A DNA stretch of 64,000 nt from a bacterium (GTDB lineage Bacteria; Zhuqueibacterota; QNDG01; JAFGCO01): positions 48,432-112,431 of the forward strand of contig JAFGGN010000019.1 in the NCBI GenBank assembly GCA_016930535.1, in the 5' to 3' direction. A program made the position numbers and the translations under genes. Shown here piece after piece: positions 35,330-43,868 of this stretch (positions are counted from its first letter, which is position 1; every line of letters starts with the position of its first letter). Below the pieces are notes generated by a model that ran no database searches, was not told the origin of the DNA, and was given only the letters and a program-made list of their open reading frames with translations.

Positions 35330-36031
35330 TCACCATGATCCGGACCGTAACCGAAGATACAGGAGCACCACGGAAGCCACAAGATTGACGATACCGATTA
35401 TCACGTTCAGCTCGAGCCGGGTCCGGCGCGGTGCGATGATCTGATCACCGGTTTCGACGCCGACCTCTTCGAGAGAGTATCCCTTTTCAAAACTGCGCAG
35501 AAGTTCCTTGATCACCACTTTGCCTCCCCGTTCCACCCACATTTTCCTTAAATCACAGTCGGCCCTCGGACCGCCTGCCGCCGCAACCAGGTCCCAGAGT
35601 GACTGGGATGGATCCACGCGATACGATCCGGGCCTGTTGAACGCTCCCTGCATGGTCACACGGATCAGCGGATACACCATCACATAGGGACTTTTCAGAT
35701 AGGATCTCAGCTTTTCCTCGAGCTGTTCCTGAAGTTCCCAAACCGCCAGTCCCTTGACCGTGTAGCGTCCGATCAGGGGCAGAATGATGGAACCATCCTG
35801 CAGAATGGAGTAATCTCCGGACAGATTGGGATTGCGCGCATCGTCTTCGTACAGTTCCCAGACATGAATACGCACTGCATCGCCTGGCTGAAAAGTAGTC
35901 AGCGATCCGGCTGTTTTGGACCATTGATACCCGTTCTCTGTCTTTTTTTGCTGTGCGGAAACCGAAAGTACGCTGAGAATAAGAAGAATAATAACATATT
36001 GTTTTAATTGAAATAACGAGCGCAATACCAA
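35330..36031 (-). CDS. Wza-like polysaccharide export protein (Poly_export, SLBB)
   Basis: 233 residues from a TTG start. The start is chosen because GGGAGG lies six bases upstream and a promoter lies just before it. The longer frame to 36076 would overlap the -10 box. The signal peptide covers residues 1-26 (LKQYVIILLILSVLSVSA), with no lipobox Cys. The Poly_export domain (FQPGDAVRIHVWE and DGSIILPLIGRYTVKG) and one SLBB domain (GAFNRPGSYRV) follow, and a C-terminal hydrophobic helix (residues about 205-226) may insert in the outer membrane. It should be the outer-membrane exit of the polysaccharide, working with the Wzc-like kinase next to it. Confidence 0.9.
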   Translation of the reverse strand: MVLRSLFQLKQYVIILLILSVLSVSAQQKKTENGYQWSKTAGSLTTFQPGDAVRIHVWELYEDDARNPNLSGDYSILQDGSIILPLIGRYTVKGLAVWELQEQLEEKLRSYLKSPYVMVYPLIRVTMQGAFNRPGSYRVDPSQSLWDLVAAAGGPRADCDLRKMWVERGGKVVIKELLRSFEKGYSLEEVGVETGDQIIAPRRTRLELNVIIGIVNLVASVVLLYLRLRSGSW

Positions 36032-36066
36032 AACCTGCCTCCCCATAAATAATTGAAAGGGCCAAA

Positions 36067-36095
36067 AATATATCATGACTTCTTTAAAAAAGCAA
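36067..36095 (-). promoter_or_regulatory. Predicted promoter of the polysaccharide operon
   Basis: TTGCTT (36090-36095 on minus) and TATATT (36067-36072) are 17 bases apart. The likely start of transcription is near 36060, giving a 29-nt leader to the TTG start of the export gene. It lies just after the terminator of the upstream STAS gene, so the whole export-to-flippase run could start here. Confidence 0.45.
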
Positions 36096-36116
36096 ATGTC
36101 ATACCATCATGAATTG

Positions 36117-36143
36117 AAAAAAAAGCATCCACAGAATGGATGC
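36117..36143 (-). terminator. Rho-independent terminator after the STAS gene
   Basis: On the minus strand a perfect 6-bp stem (GCATCC/GGATGC, 8 bp with flanking A-T pairs) and 7-nt loop are followed by eight T. It is 36 bp beyond the STAS stop codon and separates that operon from the polysaccharide locus. Confidence 0.85.
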
Positions 36144-36178
36144 TTCTGCACAGTCATCATGATCCTTTTTAGAAAATT

Positions 36179-36877
36179 CTATCTGGACCTGTAATAGCGA
36201 TACCGTTTCGCCTTGGTATCCAGACTCAGACTTCTGAGCAGCGCAAGCAGTTTCCAGAATCCGATCTTCACTTCGCCGTATTTTTCCGATTTCAGTGTAT
36301 TCCTGATCTCGAAAATATTCAGAAACGGATTTTCCAGAATCACCAGTTTAATTTTTTCAACAAGGGGAAAATCCTGAACCGCCATCTGTTCATTGGAAAA
36401 GGATACCGGCACCTGGGGTTTGCCTGTGCTTACTTTCGTTTTGGTGGATCCGTCCGGTGACACGATGGTCTGTCTCGATTCCGGAGGCTGCTCCGAGGAT
36501 TGTGTGATATCAATGCCCCGGATCAGGTCGAATTCATTGATGGCCTCTTCGACCGAATCGTAATAATTGAGAATCCGGTTGAATTCCAGCATCTCGAATA
36601 CTTCGAATACTTCCGGATTCATATGCACGACTTTGATATCCCCGCCCATCTCACGCAGCCCTTTGATTTCGCCCATAAACACGCCCCAGCCGGCGCTGCT
36701 GATATAGGTCACACCTCCCAGATCCGTGATTATTTGTATATGCTGATCCTTGATCAGTCCCTGAATCAATTGGGTCAGTTCCTGGCACGTGGTCGTATCC
36801 ACGTACCCGGATATACTGAGCAATACGATGTCCAGCTGGGCCCCGACCTCCTGTATACCGACTTTAATACCTTGCAT
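36179..36877 (-). CDS. STAS-domain protein with C-terminal extension
   Basis: 232 residues. Residues 1-110 form a STAS domain: a central strand IITDLGGVTYISSAGWGVFM near 45-65, where the Ser of ISSAGW is the position phosphorylated in SpoIIAA-like anti-sigma factor antagonists. Residues about 150-232 form an extra helical module (winged-helix-like, basic at the end RYRYYRSR) that is not usual for such antagonists. The ATG at 36877 is four bases after the glgA stop, so it is coupled to glycogen synthase. It may sense stress or carbon status. The partner kinase or phosphatase is not in the window. Confidence 0.8.
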   Translation of the reverse strand: MQGIKVGIQEVGAQLDIVLLSISGYVDTTTCQELTQLIQGLIKDQHIQIITDLGGVTYISSAGWGVFMGEIKGLREMGGDIKVVHMNPEVFEVFEMLEFNRILNYYDSVEEAINEFDLIRGIDITQSSEQPPESRQTIVSPDGSTKTKVSTGKPQVPVSFSNEQMAVQDFPLVEKIKLVILENPFLNIFEIRNTLKSEKYGEVKIGFWKLLALLRSLSLDTKAKRYRYYRSR

Positions 36878-36881
36878 GGCT

Positions 36882-38363
36882 CTATTTTCCCGCGCAGCGA
36901 TGATACAGGTCCACGTAACGCTCGGCCGCCTTTTCCCAGGAGAAATTTTCAAGCATGCCCCGTACCATCAGCTGATTCCATTTTTTGGTATCGCGATATA
37001 CGGAAACCGCCTGTTTCACCGTTTTCATGAGCGTTTTATCATTGGCCTTGCCGAATATGAATCCATTCCCCCTGGAAGCGCCGTTTTCAAAGGACCGGAC
37101 CGTATCCGCGAGACCGCCGGTTTCAAAAACGACAGGAACTGTGCCGTACTTCAGAGCATACATCTGCGTCAGGCCGCAGGGCTCATAGAGGGATGGCATC
37201 AGAAACATATCCGCGCCTGCCATAATACGATGGGCCATGGTATCATCAAATTTAAAGTGCACTGAAAACTGCTTGGAAAACCTGGACTTCATTTTCTTAA
37301 GGAATGCATGATACCGGTCCTCCCCCAAACCCAGAACGATCAGATTGACCGGGATTCCCATCATTGCTTCGAAACTTTCCTGAACGAGCTGCAGCCCCTT
37401 CTGTTCGGTAAGGCGCGAAATCATGGCGATGACAGGCGCATCCGGAAATGACCGGAGATTGAATTCTTCGAGCAGGGCCTGTCTGCATTCGGCCTTTCCC
37501 GACAAATCCTCCGCCGTGTAATTCTGTTTGATAAGACCGTCCGTCCCCGGGTTCCATACTTGTTCATCGATGCCGTTCAGGATGCCTTCCAGCGCGTCCT
37601 TCCGCTTTTTCAGCACCTTTTCCATCCCAAAGCCAAATTTTTCGGATCCGGCCGCTTCCTTTGCATGTCTTTCACTGACCGTGTTCACGCCATCGGCATT
37701 CAGCAAGCCGGCTTTCAGAAAACCGCATTGACCGTTTATATCCAGATCGCTGCCCTCAAAATGGAAATCTGCCGGCAGGTTTAAAAATTTTGTGCAATCC
37801 GGATCGAAATTGCCCTGAAAAGCGAAGTTATGAACGGTCAGAAGAGAAAATATTTTAGAAAAGAAAGGATCGTCCTGATGATAATGCTTCAGAAAAAAAG
37901 GAATCAGACCCGTCTGCCAGTCATTGCAATGGATCACGTCGGGCTGCCATTGAAGTTTTCTCAGGGTTTCCAGAATCCCCTTCGCGAAAAGAATAAACCG
38001 CTGTGGGTTGTCCTCATAGCCGGTGTTGGTTTTTGGATTGATATAGAGCCCTTCACGAAAAAAATAGGGGCGGTAATCCATAAAATAGACCTGGACCTTC
38101 GAATGCGGCAGGAATGCGGATTTGACATTCACCGTCATCTGTTCGCCGGCCATCGGGATGTCAATGCCCTGAAGACGGATCACATCACGCAATACATATT
38201 TTCGTTCATTGATTCTTCGGTACTGCGGCGTAATCACCCGGACATCATGTCCCATGTCCTTCAGCGCCTTCGGCAAGGCACCGCCGACATCGCCCAGACC
38301 TCCCGTTTTTGAAAAGGGCGATACTTCTGAAAACGCCATCAGGACCTTTAATCGATTCTTCAT
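36882..38363 (-). CDS. glgA: Glycogen synthase (ADP-glucose type)
   Basis: 493 residues, GT5 family. The ADP-glucose-binding motif KTGGLGDVGGALP lies near 19-31, and the C-terminal donor domain has ISRLTEQKGLQLV near 320 and PCGLTQMYALKYGTVPVV near 405-425. It adds glucose from ADP-glucose to the non-reducing end of glycogen. The gene is followed at 4 bp by a STAS-domain gene, an unusual neighbour. AGGAA precedes the ATG. No other glycogen genes are in the window. Confidence 0.95.
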   Translation of the reverse strand: MKNRLKVLMAFSEVSPFSKTGGLGDVGGALPKALKDMGHDVRVITPQYRRINERKYVLRDVIRLQGIDIPMAGEQMTVNVKSAFLPHSKVQVYFMDYRPYFFREGLYINPKTNTGYEDNPQRFILFAKGILETLRKLQWQPDVIHCNDWQTGLIPFFLKHYHQDDPFFSKIFSLLTVHNFAFQGNFDPDCTKFLNLPADFHFEGSDLDINGQCGFLKAGLLNADGVNTVSERHAKEAAGSEKFGFGMEKVLKKRKDALEGILNGIDEQVWNPGTDGLIKQNYTAEDLSGKAECRQALLEEFNLRSFPDAPVIAMISRLTEQKGLQLVQESFEAMMGIPVNLIVLGLGEDRYHAFLKKMKSRFSKQFSVHFKFDDTMAHRIMAGADMFLMPSLYEPCGLTQMYALKYGTVPVVFETGGLADTVRSFENGASRGNGFIFGKANDKTLMKTVKQAVSVYRDTKKWNQLMVRGMLENFSWEKAAERYVDLYHRCAGK

Positions 38364-38618
38364 CTTGGTTCCTTTCAGTGCATTTTAATCACTGTCAAGG
38401 CCTTCCTCTGTCTCCATCATTGGTATATGAATATCTCAGGACGGAAGGAGCACTCACTCGTCGTGGAATGATCAAGATTGGTCATATGTCCAAAAATGGC
38501 ATTGAATCGGGTCCTGATCGCAGGCCCAATTGGCCCATCATCCACACTGGTTGATCGATTATGCAAATATTCTGATCTGCAGGACGGTTCTTTTTTCGCT
38601 CCGTCTGTCAGCGCCGCC

Positions 38619-39416
38619 TTAAGGCGCCGATTGTATCTGACTCAGCAATCTGCGAGCCAGACTCACAGATTCGCTGGTCGGATAATTGTCGATAAGCTTC
38701 TGCAGTTCCTGCCTTGCCTTGGCCGGATCATTCAGTTTCATGTAACACAGACCCAGCTTCAGCTGTGCCGCATCGTCTTTGTTGGAATTGCTGAAGGTAA
38801 AGACTTTTTCAAAAGCGGTTATCGCCTTTTGATAATTACCCAGTCCGTAATAGGATTCACCGATCCAGTACTGGGCATTGTCGGAAAGGCTGTGTCTTGA
38901 ATTCTGAGCAAGCAGACCTTCAAATTGCTGTATTGCGGACTGATAATGCCGGGAACGATACGTCTGAAGCGCATTCTGATACTGGGAGCTGAAGGCCGAG
39001 GACTGTGCCTGAGAGGCTTGCGAAGCCGGTGTATTTGTCTGCAGGGACGCAATCTTTTGTTCCTGTTCGGAGATCCGGTCCTGAAGGTTTCTGGTTTGGG
39101 CATCGAGCTGGTTCTGCTGAACCTCAAGCTGCTGAACCTCGCTTTCCACAGCCGGAGAACCGGCTTCCGACGTTCCCAGCTGTTCGAATTCACTGTCGAT
39201 GGCCGCTTCTTCCGCAATACCCAGCATCTGGAGAACATCGTCTTCACCGATCGTTTCATCGCCGGATTCCCCGAGTCCGAGCAAATCGTCGATATTGGCC
39301 ATTTCATCCGATGAATTGTTGTAATTCTGACCCGTGGTAGCGCATCCGCTTAAAATCAATGATCCAGCAAACACAATCACAACAGCTATCAAGAGATTTC
39401 GATATTCCCGACGCAT
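38619..39416 (-). CDS. CpoB/YbgF-like TPR lipoprotein
   Basis: 265 residues. A lipoprotein signal ends in the lipobox LSGCATTG near residues 22-29. A coiled coil follows (VESEVQQLEVQQNQLDAQ near 75-110) with an N-terminal trimerisation look as in CpoB, then tetratricopeptide repeats from about 145 to the end (YQSAIQQFEGLLAQ, QKAITAFEKVF, AKARQELQKLIDNYP). CpoB coordinates peptidoglycan synthesis and outer-membrane constriction with Tol-Pal. Tol-Pal genes are not nearby, so the role is inferred from architecture. AAAGGAGGGCG precedes the ATG. Confidence 0.87.
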   Translation of the reverse strand: MRREYRNLLIAVVIVFAGSLILSGCATTGQNYNNSSDEMANIDDLLGLGESGDETIGEDDVLQMLGIAEEAAIDSEFEQLGTSEAGSPAVESEVQQLEVQQNQLDAQTRNLQDRISEQEQKIASLQTNTPASQASQAQSSAFSSQYQNALQTYRSRHYQSAIQQFEGLLAQNSRHSLSDNAQYWIGESYYGLGNYQKAITAFEKVFTFSNSNKDDAAQLKLGLCYMKLNDPAKARQELQKLIDNYPTSESVSLARRLLSQIQSAP

Positions 39417-39458
39417 TACGCCCTCCTTTTGCCGTTTATCCCGGGCAATCCTTAGTTA

Positions 39459-39487
39459 AATGTAGCAAAAACACGTGAAAAAATCAA
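39459..39487 (-). promoter_or_regulatory. Possible promoter of the CpoB-like gene
   Basis: TTGATT and TACATT on minus, 17 bases apart, about 40 bases upstream of the ATG. Each box matches the sigma70 consensus at four of six bases, so this is tentative. Confidence 0.4.
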
Positions 39488-40024
39488 GATATTTGTGTCC
39501 TTCCTCTGCCGCCCTGCCGCAGATCCGGGCATATGCCGCGGGCCCGTTTTCCCTTCCGGAACGTCCGCAGCGCTCTATTCCCGTTCCGGCAGACAATCCC
39601 GATACCGCCGCGTCCGCCCAACCAGGTCAGGGCAGCAAATTAAGTGCCCTGCAGGGCATGCAGCAGGTTTCCGTGTCTGGATTTGCGAAATAACAGCAAA
39701 TGAGCTGATTCCCGGGGCAAACCGGTCCACAGGTTCCCGGTCCTGATTTGAAGCTCCCCGCGGCAGGCCACTGGGAATCTTCATCTGTAAAGAAAAAATA
39801 ATTGATATTCGCGCGCATTCCCCGCTGCAGGCAGCAGGGAATGCGTTCGCTGCTCAGATTCAAAAAGCCGCGGACCTGTCCGGTCGAACGATGCGGTTGA
39901 CCGGAAACGGATCAGGCCAGGTCATAAACCGGGCAAAACAGCGGCGGAAATCAGGTTTAGGACATCAGGGGAAAAACCTGCGGCGATGCCGTACAATCCG
40001 GGTCGGCGGATAAAACGCCGGGTG
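39488..40024. other. Intergenic region with one strong inverted repeat, no gene recognised
   Basis: About 540 bp without a convincing gene. Short open frames here on both strands have no Shine-Dalgarno and no recognisable domain. The clearest structure is the 32-bp inverted repeat at 39814-39845. A short perfect palindrome GCCCTGCAGGGC lies at 39647-39658. Composition changes along the region (GC-rich left, mixed right). A small RNA or the remains of a lost gene are possible. Confidence 0.4.
39814..39845. repeat. Inverted repeat / hairpin, two-part stem
   Basis: CGCATTCCC pairs with GGGAATGCG (9 bp), then a one-base mismatch, then GCTGC with GCAGC (5 bp) around a 2-nt centre. There is no T-run within a few bases on either strand, so it is not a classical terminator. 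Cruciform, protein-binding site or RNA structure are possible. Confidence 0.85.
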
Positions 40025-41914
40025 TCACGATTCCTCTTTCCCGGATCCATCCATAAACTGCATTTCATACAGCATCTTGTAAAGCGGACATGTCTTGATC
40101 AGTGTCGTATGCGGTCCCAGCCCCACGATCCGCCCGTTCTGCATCACGACAATTTTATCCGAATTGATCACTGTGGAAAGCCGGTGCGCAATCGCCAGGA
40201 CCGTCCTGTTCTTCATCAGCTTGTCAATCGCATCCTGCACAAGCCGTTCCGATTCGGTGTCCAGTGCCGAAGTGGCCTCATCGAGGATCAGTATGGGCGG
40301 ATTCTTGAGAATGGCGCGGGCGATGGAAAGCCGCTGCTTCTGACCCCCGGACAGCGTCACGCCTCTTTCTCCGATCACACTGTCCAGACCCTGGTCCATG
40401 CGGCTGATAAATTCCATGGCATTGGCCACCCTGGCCGCTTCAATAATCTCATGCTCGGTCGCCTGCCTGTTGCCATAGGCGATATTGGCCCGTATGGTGT
40501 CGTTGAACAAAATGGGATCCTGCGTGACGATACCAATTTGCCGCCGCAGTGAAATCAGAGAGTATTTTTTGGTATCGGTACCGTCAATCCGGATGCATCC
40601 GTCCTGGATCTCATAAAAACGCGGCAGCAAATTGACCAGCGTGGTTTTTCCTGAACCGCTCGGGCCCACAAGGGCCACCGTCTCTCCTTTTTTGATTTCG
40701 AGGGAGACATCCTTTAAAATATCCGGATTCTCCTGCGTATATTGAAACGTGATATGATTATATTCGATCCTGTCCCTGAAGCCATCGAAGGAAACGGAAT
40801 CGGGTGTCTCGTAGATTTCAGCCGGTGATTCAATGATGTCGAAAATGCGTTCGGCGGCTGCCATACCCGTCTGAATCTCGTTATGAATATTCGCCAGTTC
40901 TTTCATCGGGGAGAATGAGGCAAACAGGAAAACCAGAAAACGCATGAATTTTTCCGCATCAAGACCGGAATCTGCATATATCATATGCCCGCCGTACCAC
41001 AAAAGCACAACACCCATAAATGCGCCCATCGTTTCATTGAACGGGGATGTCAGAAAATTCAGTTTATTGGCACGAAGATTAAAATGATAAAATTTCTTGT
41101 TTTCCCTGATGAATTTTTCCTTCTCACTGGATTCACCCGTAAACGCCTTGACGATGCGCAGGGCCGAGATGGTTTCATGAAATGTGGCCATCACAAAGGA
41201 AATCTGCTGGAACACACGCCGGCTTTTTCTCCGGATGCTCTGACCGATTTTATAGATAAACGATCCTGACACCGGAACGATAATAAAGGTGAAAAGCGTC
41301 AGCTGCCAGCTGAAAATAAACATCAGAACCATATTGGTCAGGATCTGCATGGGCGTCATGAGCATTTTGCCAAACGAATCCTTGAGAACCAGATTGACGG
41401 ATTTGACATCATTGAAAACCACGGATGCCAATTGACCGGAATGCCGTTTCTCAAAAAAGGCGATCGGCTGATAAATCAGGGATTCCATTATCTTGTTGCG
41501 TATATTGATGGTCACATTCAGCTCTATGATCGAGATCAGGACCCGCCGGAAGTAGAAGACCACGTTTTTCAGAAAAAAGGAAAGAAAAATCAGGAGACAG
41601 ACAATTTTCAGTGTACTGTCCCTGTTTTCCTGTATAATGACTGATTTCACGGCCCGGTTCAGCCGGTTATACAAATCGGCCTTCTGCCGGATCATATTCA
41701 GCCGGTCGCCGGATCCGGCATCCGGATCGGCCGGCGGTTCCGTAACTTTCGCTGTCACAGCAGGTTCGGGAGTGAACAGTTCCTTGACCAGATCCACGGT
41801 AACCCACAGCGAAACACTGTTGAAGAGCACATAGAAAAACGTCAGAAGCGTGGAAGCCACAATCAGCTTCCAGAAGGGCTTGATAAATCCCAGAATTTTG
41901 GCATACAGATTCAT
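40025..41914 (-). CDS. MsbA-like ABC exporter (fused permease and ATPase)
   Basis: 629 residues. Six membrane helices form the first 340 residues with an unusually long loop between TM1 and TM2 (about 55-90). The ATPase domain follows with Walker A GPSGSGKTTLVNLL near 413, ABC signature LSGGQKQRLSIARAIL near 515, Walker B ILILDEATSALD and the H-loop AIAHRLST. The half-transporter dimerises and probably exports lipid A-core or another glycolipid. Lgt is the gene upstream, 57 bp away, so both concern envelope biogenesis. Confidence 0.93.
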   Translation of the reverse strand: MNLYAKILGFIKPFWKLIVASTLLTFFYVLFNSVSLWVTVDLVKELFTPEPAVTAKVTEPPADPDAGSGDRLNMIRQKADLYNRLNRAVKSVIIQENRDSTLKIVCLLIFLSFFLKNVVFYFRRVLISIIELNVTINIRNKIMESLIYQPIAFFEKRHSGQLASVVFNDVKSVNLVLKDSFGKMLMTPMQILTNMVLMFIFSWQLTLFTFIIVPVSGSFIYKIGQSIRRKSRRVFQQISFVMATFHETISALRIVKAFTGESSEKEKFIRENKKFYHFNLRANKLNFLTSPFNETMGAFMGVVLLWYGGHMIYADSGLDAEKFMRFLVFLFASFSPMKELANIHNEIQTGMAAAERIFDIIESPAEIYETPDSVSFDGFRDRIEYNHITFQYTQENPDILKDVSLEIKKGETVALVGPSGSGKTTLVNLLPRFYEIQDGCIRIDGTDTKKYSLISLRRQIGIVTQDPILFNDTIRANIAYGNRQATEHEIIEAARVANAMEFISRMDQGLDSVIGERGVTLSGGQKQRLSIARAILKNPPILILDEATSALDTESERLVQDAIDKLMKNRTVLAIAHRLSTVINSDKIVVMQNGRIVGLGPHTTLIKTCPLYKMLYEMQFMDGSGKEES

Positions 41915-41970
41915 GAAGTAAACGGACCTCGGTTTTTAAACCATGATGCGGTGCGACCGGCCCCGCTTTT

Positions 41971-42789
41971 TTAAAGCATGCGGCCGGATGTTTTATTCTC
42001 TCTGGGCAGAAATACAAGCATCAGTATGCCGGCCAGGACCATGCCTGCTGAAATGGCCTGATTGACGGTCCATAATCGGCCGAACAGCGGAAAAAGGGAA
42101 TCGTTGTAATACCGGACAAAATCCACCAGAAAGCGGGCCACGCCGTACATGATAAAGAATACGGAGAGAATGAATCCGTTAAACCGCCTCTTACGGTCCA
42201 GCAGCAGTACCGTGGCCAGAATCACCCAGCCGTACAGGGATGCGTATAATTGTGTGGGATGGATGGGCTGGCCAGCCAGCTCCGATATGGATGCCGGTAT
42301 ACTATGGCTGGGAAAAACAACGCCCCACGGATGATGACAGACTTTGCCGAAACAGCAGCCCACCATGAAGCATCCGATACGTGTGAGGCCGATACCCAGG
42401 CCAAATCCGGGCGATACGATATCACCCAGAACCAGCAGATTCAGTTTTTTGACCCACGCAAACACGATCAGGCCGGCGATTGAAAGCAGCACACCCCCCA
42501 GCATGGACAATCCGCCGATGCCCACTGTGCCGTCACTCTGCACTGGATTGATCACATCCAGCCAGTGGCCGCTGAATTCTTCGAGATGCGTCAGTACATA
42601 CTGCAGCCGCGATCCGACAATGGCGCACAGCACAATAATAATCGCCAGATCCATGATGGCATTTTTATCCACACCGCGTTTTGTGGCACGAAACATGGAC
42701 AGATAAATACCGAACAGAAAAGAAAGCGACAGCATCAATCCATACCAGTGAATCACAAACGGCCCAATCTGTACAATATTGGGATGCAT
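41971..42789 (-). CDS. lgt: Phosphatidylglycerol--prolipoprotein diacylglyceryl transferase
   Basis: 272 residues with about seven membrane helices. The Lgt signature is present (LTRIGCFMVGCCFGKVCHHPWGV near 135-157), as are HPTQLYASLYGW near 180-191 and the early HWYGLM segment near 14-19. It moves a diacylglyceryl group from phosphatidylglycerol onto the lipobox Cys of prolipoproteins, including the CpoB-like lipoprotein nearby. A frame of GGAGG precedes the ATG. It is followed by the ABC exporter gene in the same direction. Confidence 0.96.
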   Translation of the reverse strand: MHPNIVQIGPFVIHWYGLMLSLSFLFGIYLSMFRATKRGVDKNAIMDLAIIIVLCAIVGSRLQYVLTHLEEFSGHWLDVINPVQSDGTVGIGGLSMLGGVLLSIAGLIVFAWVKKLNLLVLGDIVSPGFGLGIGLTRIGCFMVGCCFGKVCHHPWGVVFPSHSIPASISELAGQPIHPTQLYASLYGWVILATVLLLDRKRRFNGFILSVFFIMYGVARFLVDFVRYYNDSLFPLFGRLWTVNQAISAGMVLAGILMLVFLPRENKTSGRML

Positions 42790-43004
42790 GGTTCCTCCTG
42801 AAAATCAGAACGCGTTCGCTGTGCAAAACCGCTGTAAGTGTCCCCCGCGGTTTCGTTTACGGCCGCATAAGGTTGAGTGTTCCGTCTCCTGACGCGCGAA
42901 CTGTAAAAATTCCGGTCCGGACAGTCATATAATATAAGGAATTCTCATGAGAGATAAAACGGTTTCTTGTCAGGGAAGCCGCGATGCCGCCCGGACAGGC
43001 CCTG

Positions 43005-43850
43005 TCATTCCTGAAAACACTTCAAATCCATCCAGTTAAAATTGTACTCAGGCGTAAACAGCCGTTTCATGGGCCGGACTTCGAACCAGGGGCTGAGAAG
43101 CCTGTTTTTCGGATTACGCAGCACATGCGCATCCTGAGCCGGCATATACCCCTGAACCAGAAGAAAAATTTTTCTTCCGGATTTCGGGTGAACAGCCATA
43201 TCCACGACAATCATCGCATGCCCCGGGAATCCCCCCCTGATGAACACGTGTCCGATTTCCATCCGGTCGGGCGGATACACGCTTTTCAGCTCCCGGGAAA
43301 GCGAATGGCTTCCCGCATACAGGAAAACCACATTCAGATACTCCCTGAATCCCTGATACGTCGTATCGGTCTTCGCGGTTTTCTCCCAGATGACCCTGTC
43401 CCCCGTCACCTTCGGCCTGATGCCGATTCTCCATGCTTTGTACCGGAACAGGTCCCCGCTGGTGAAACGAAATGCAATACGGTCATACGCTCCGATGGAA
43501 TACAGATATTCCGCATAGAGCCGGATTACCGTGTCCGCACACTGCTGTAAATTTTCATCACCGATGTCCATGTCCAGAATATAGGCATGGGCCGACTGAT
43601 TGGTTTTCCACTGACCGTTGTAGAGCCGGACCTTTTTCTGACCCTTCCTGATCGGCAGGTCCTGAAGCCAGTCCCCGAAAGAGCCGGCTTCGTAAACGGT
43701 CCGTTCGAATCCGTCGGGCAACGGAATGTCCCGGACGCGGAAAGTGATTCTGCGGTGACTGCCCAGCCAGGGATATGTGTTTTCCCGGGCAGTGATTTCA
43801 ATGGTACAGAAGAAAATGATGAGGACGGCAATAAATCTGAAGCGTTTCAT
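43005..43850 (-). CDS. DUF4846 domain-containing exported protein
   Basis: 281 residues with a signal peptide at 1-21. The rest matches the DUF4846 pattern: a PLPDGFERTVYEAGSFGDWL start near 43-62, LQQCADTVIRLYAEYLYS near 102-119, GHVFIRGGFPGHAMIVVDMA near 200-219 and VQGYMPAQDAHVL near 233-245. The conserved Gly-His-Ala and Gln-Pro-Ala-Gln type residues suggest an enzyme of NlpC/P60-like fold, but function is unknown. It lies 18 bp after purH and seems to share that operon, which is unexpected for an envelope protein. Confidence 0.85.
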   Translation of the reverse strand: MKRFRFIAVLIIFFCTIEITARENTYPWLGSHRRITFRVRDIPLPDGFERTVYEAGSFGDWLQDLPIRKGQKKVRLYNGQWKTNQSAHAYILDMDIGDENLQQCADTVIRLYAEYLYSIGAYDRIAFRFTSGDLFRYKAWRIGIRPKVTGDRVIWEKTAKTDTTYQGFREYLNVVFLYAGSHSLSRELKSVYPPDRMEIGHVFIRGGFPGHAMIVVDMAVHPKSGRKIFLLVQGYMPAQDAHVLRNPKNRLLSPWFEVRPMKRLFTPEYNFNWMDLKCFQE

Positions 43851-43868
43851 GGGAAACGAATCGCCGGT

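Noticed and set aside
39475..39863. Short open frames in the 39.5-39.9 kb gap
   Set aside because: No Shine-Dalgarno, no domain, low-complexity composition; kept as intergenic region.
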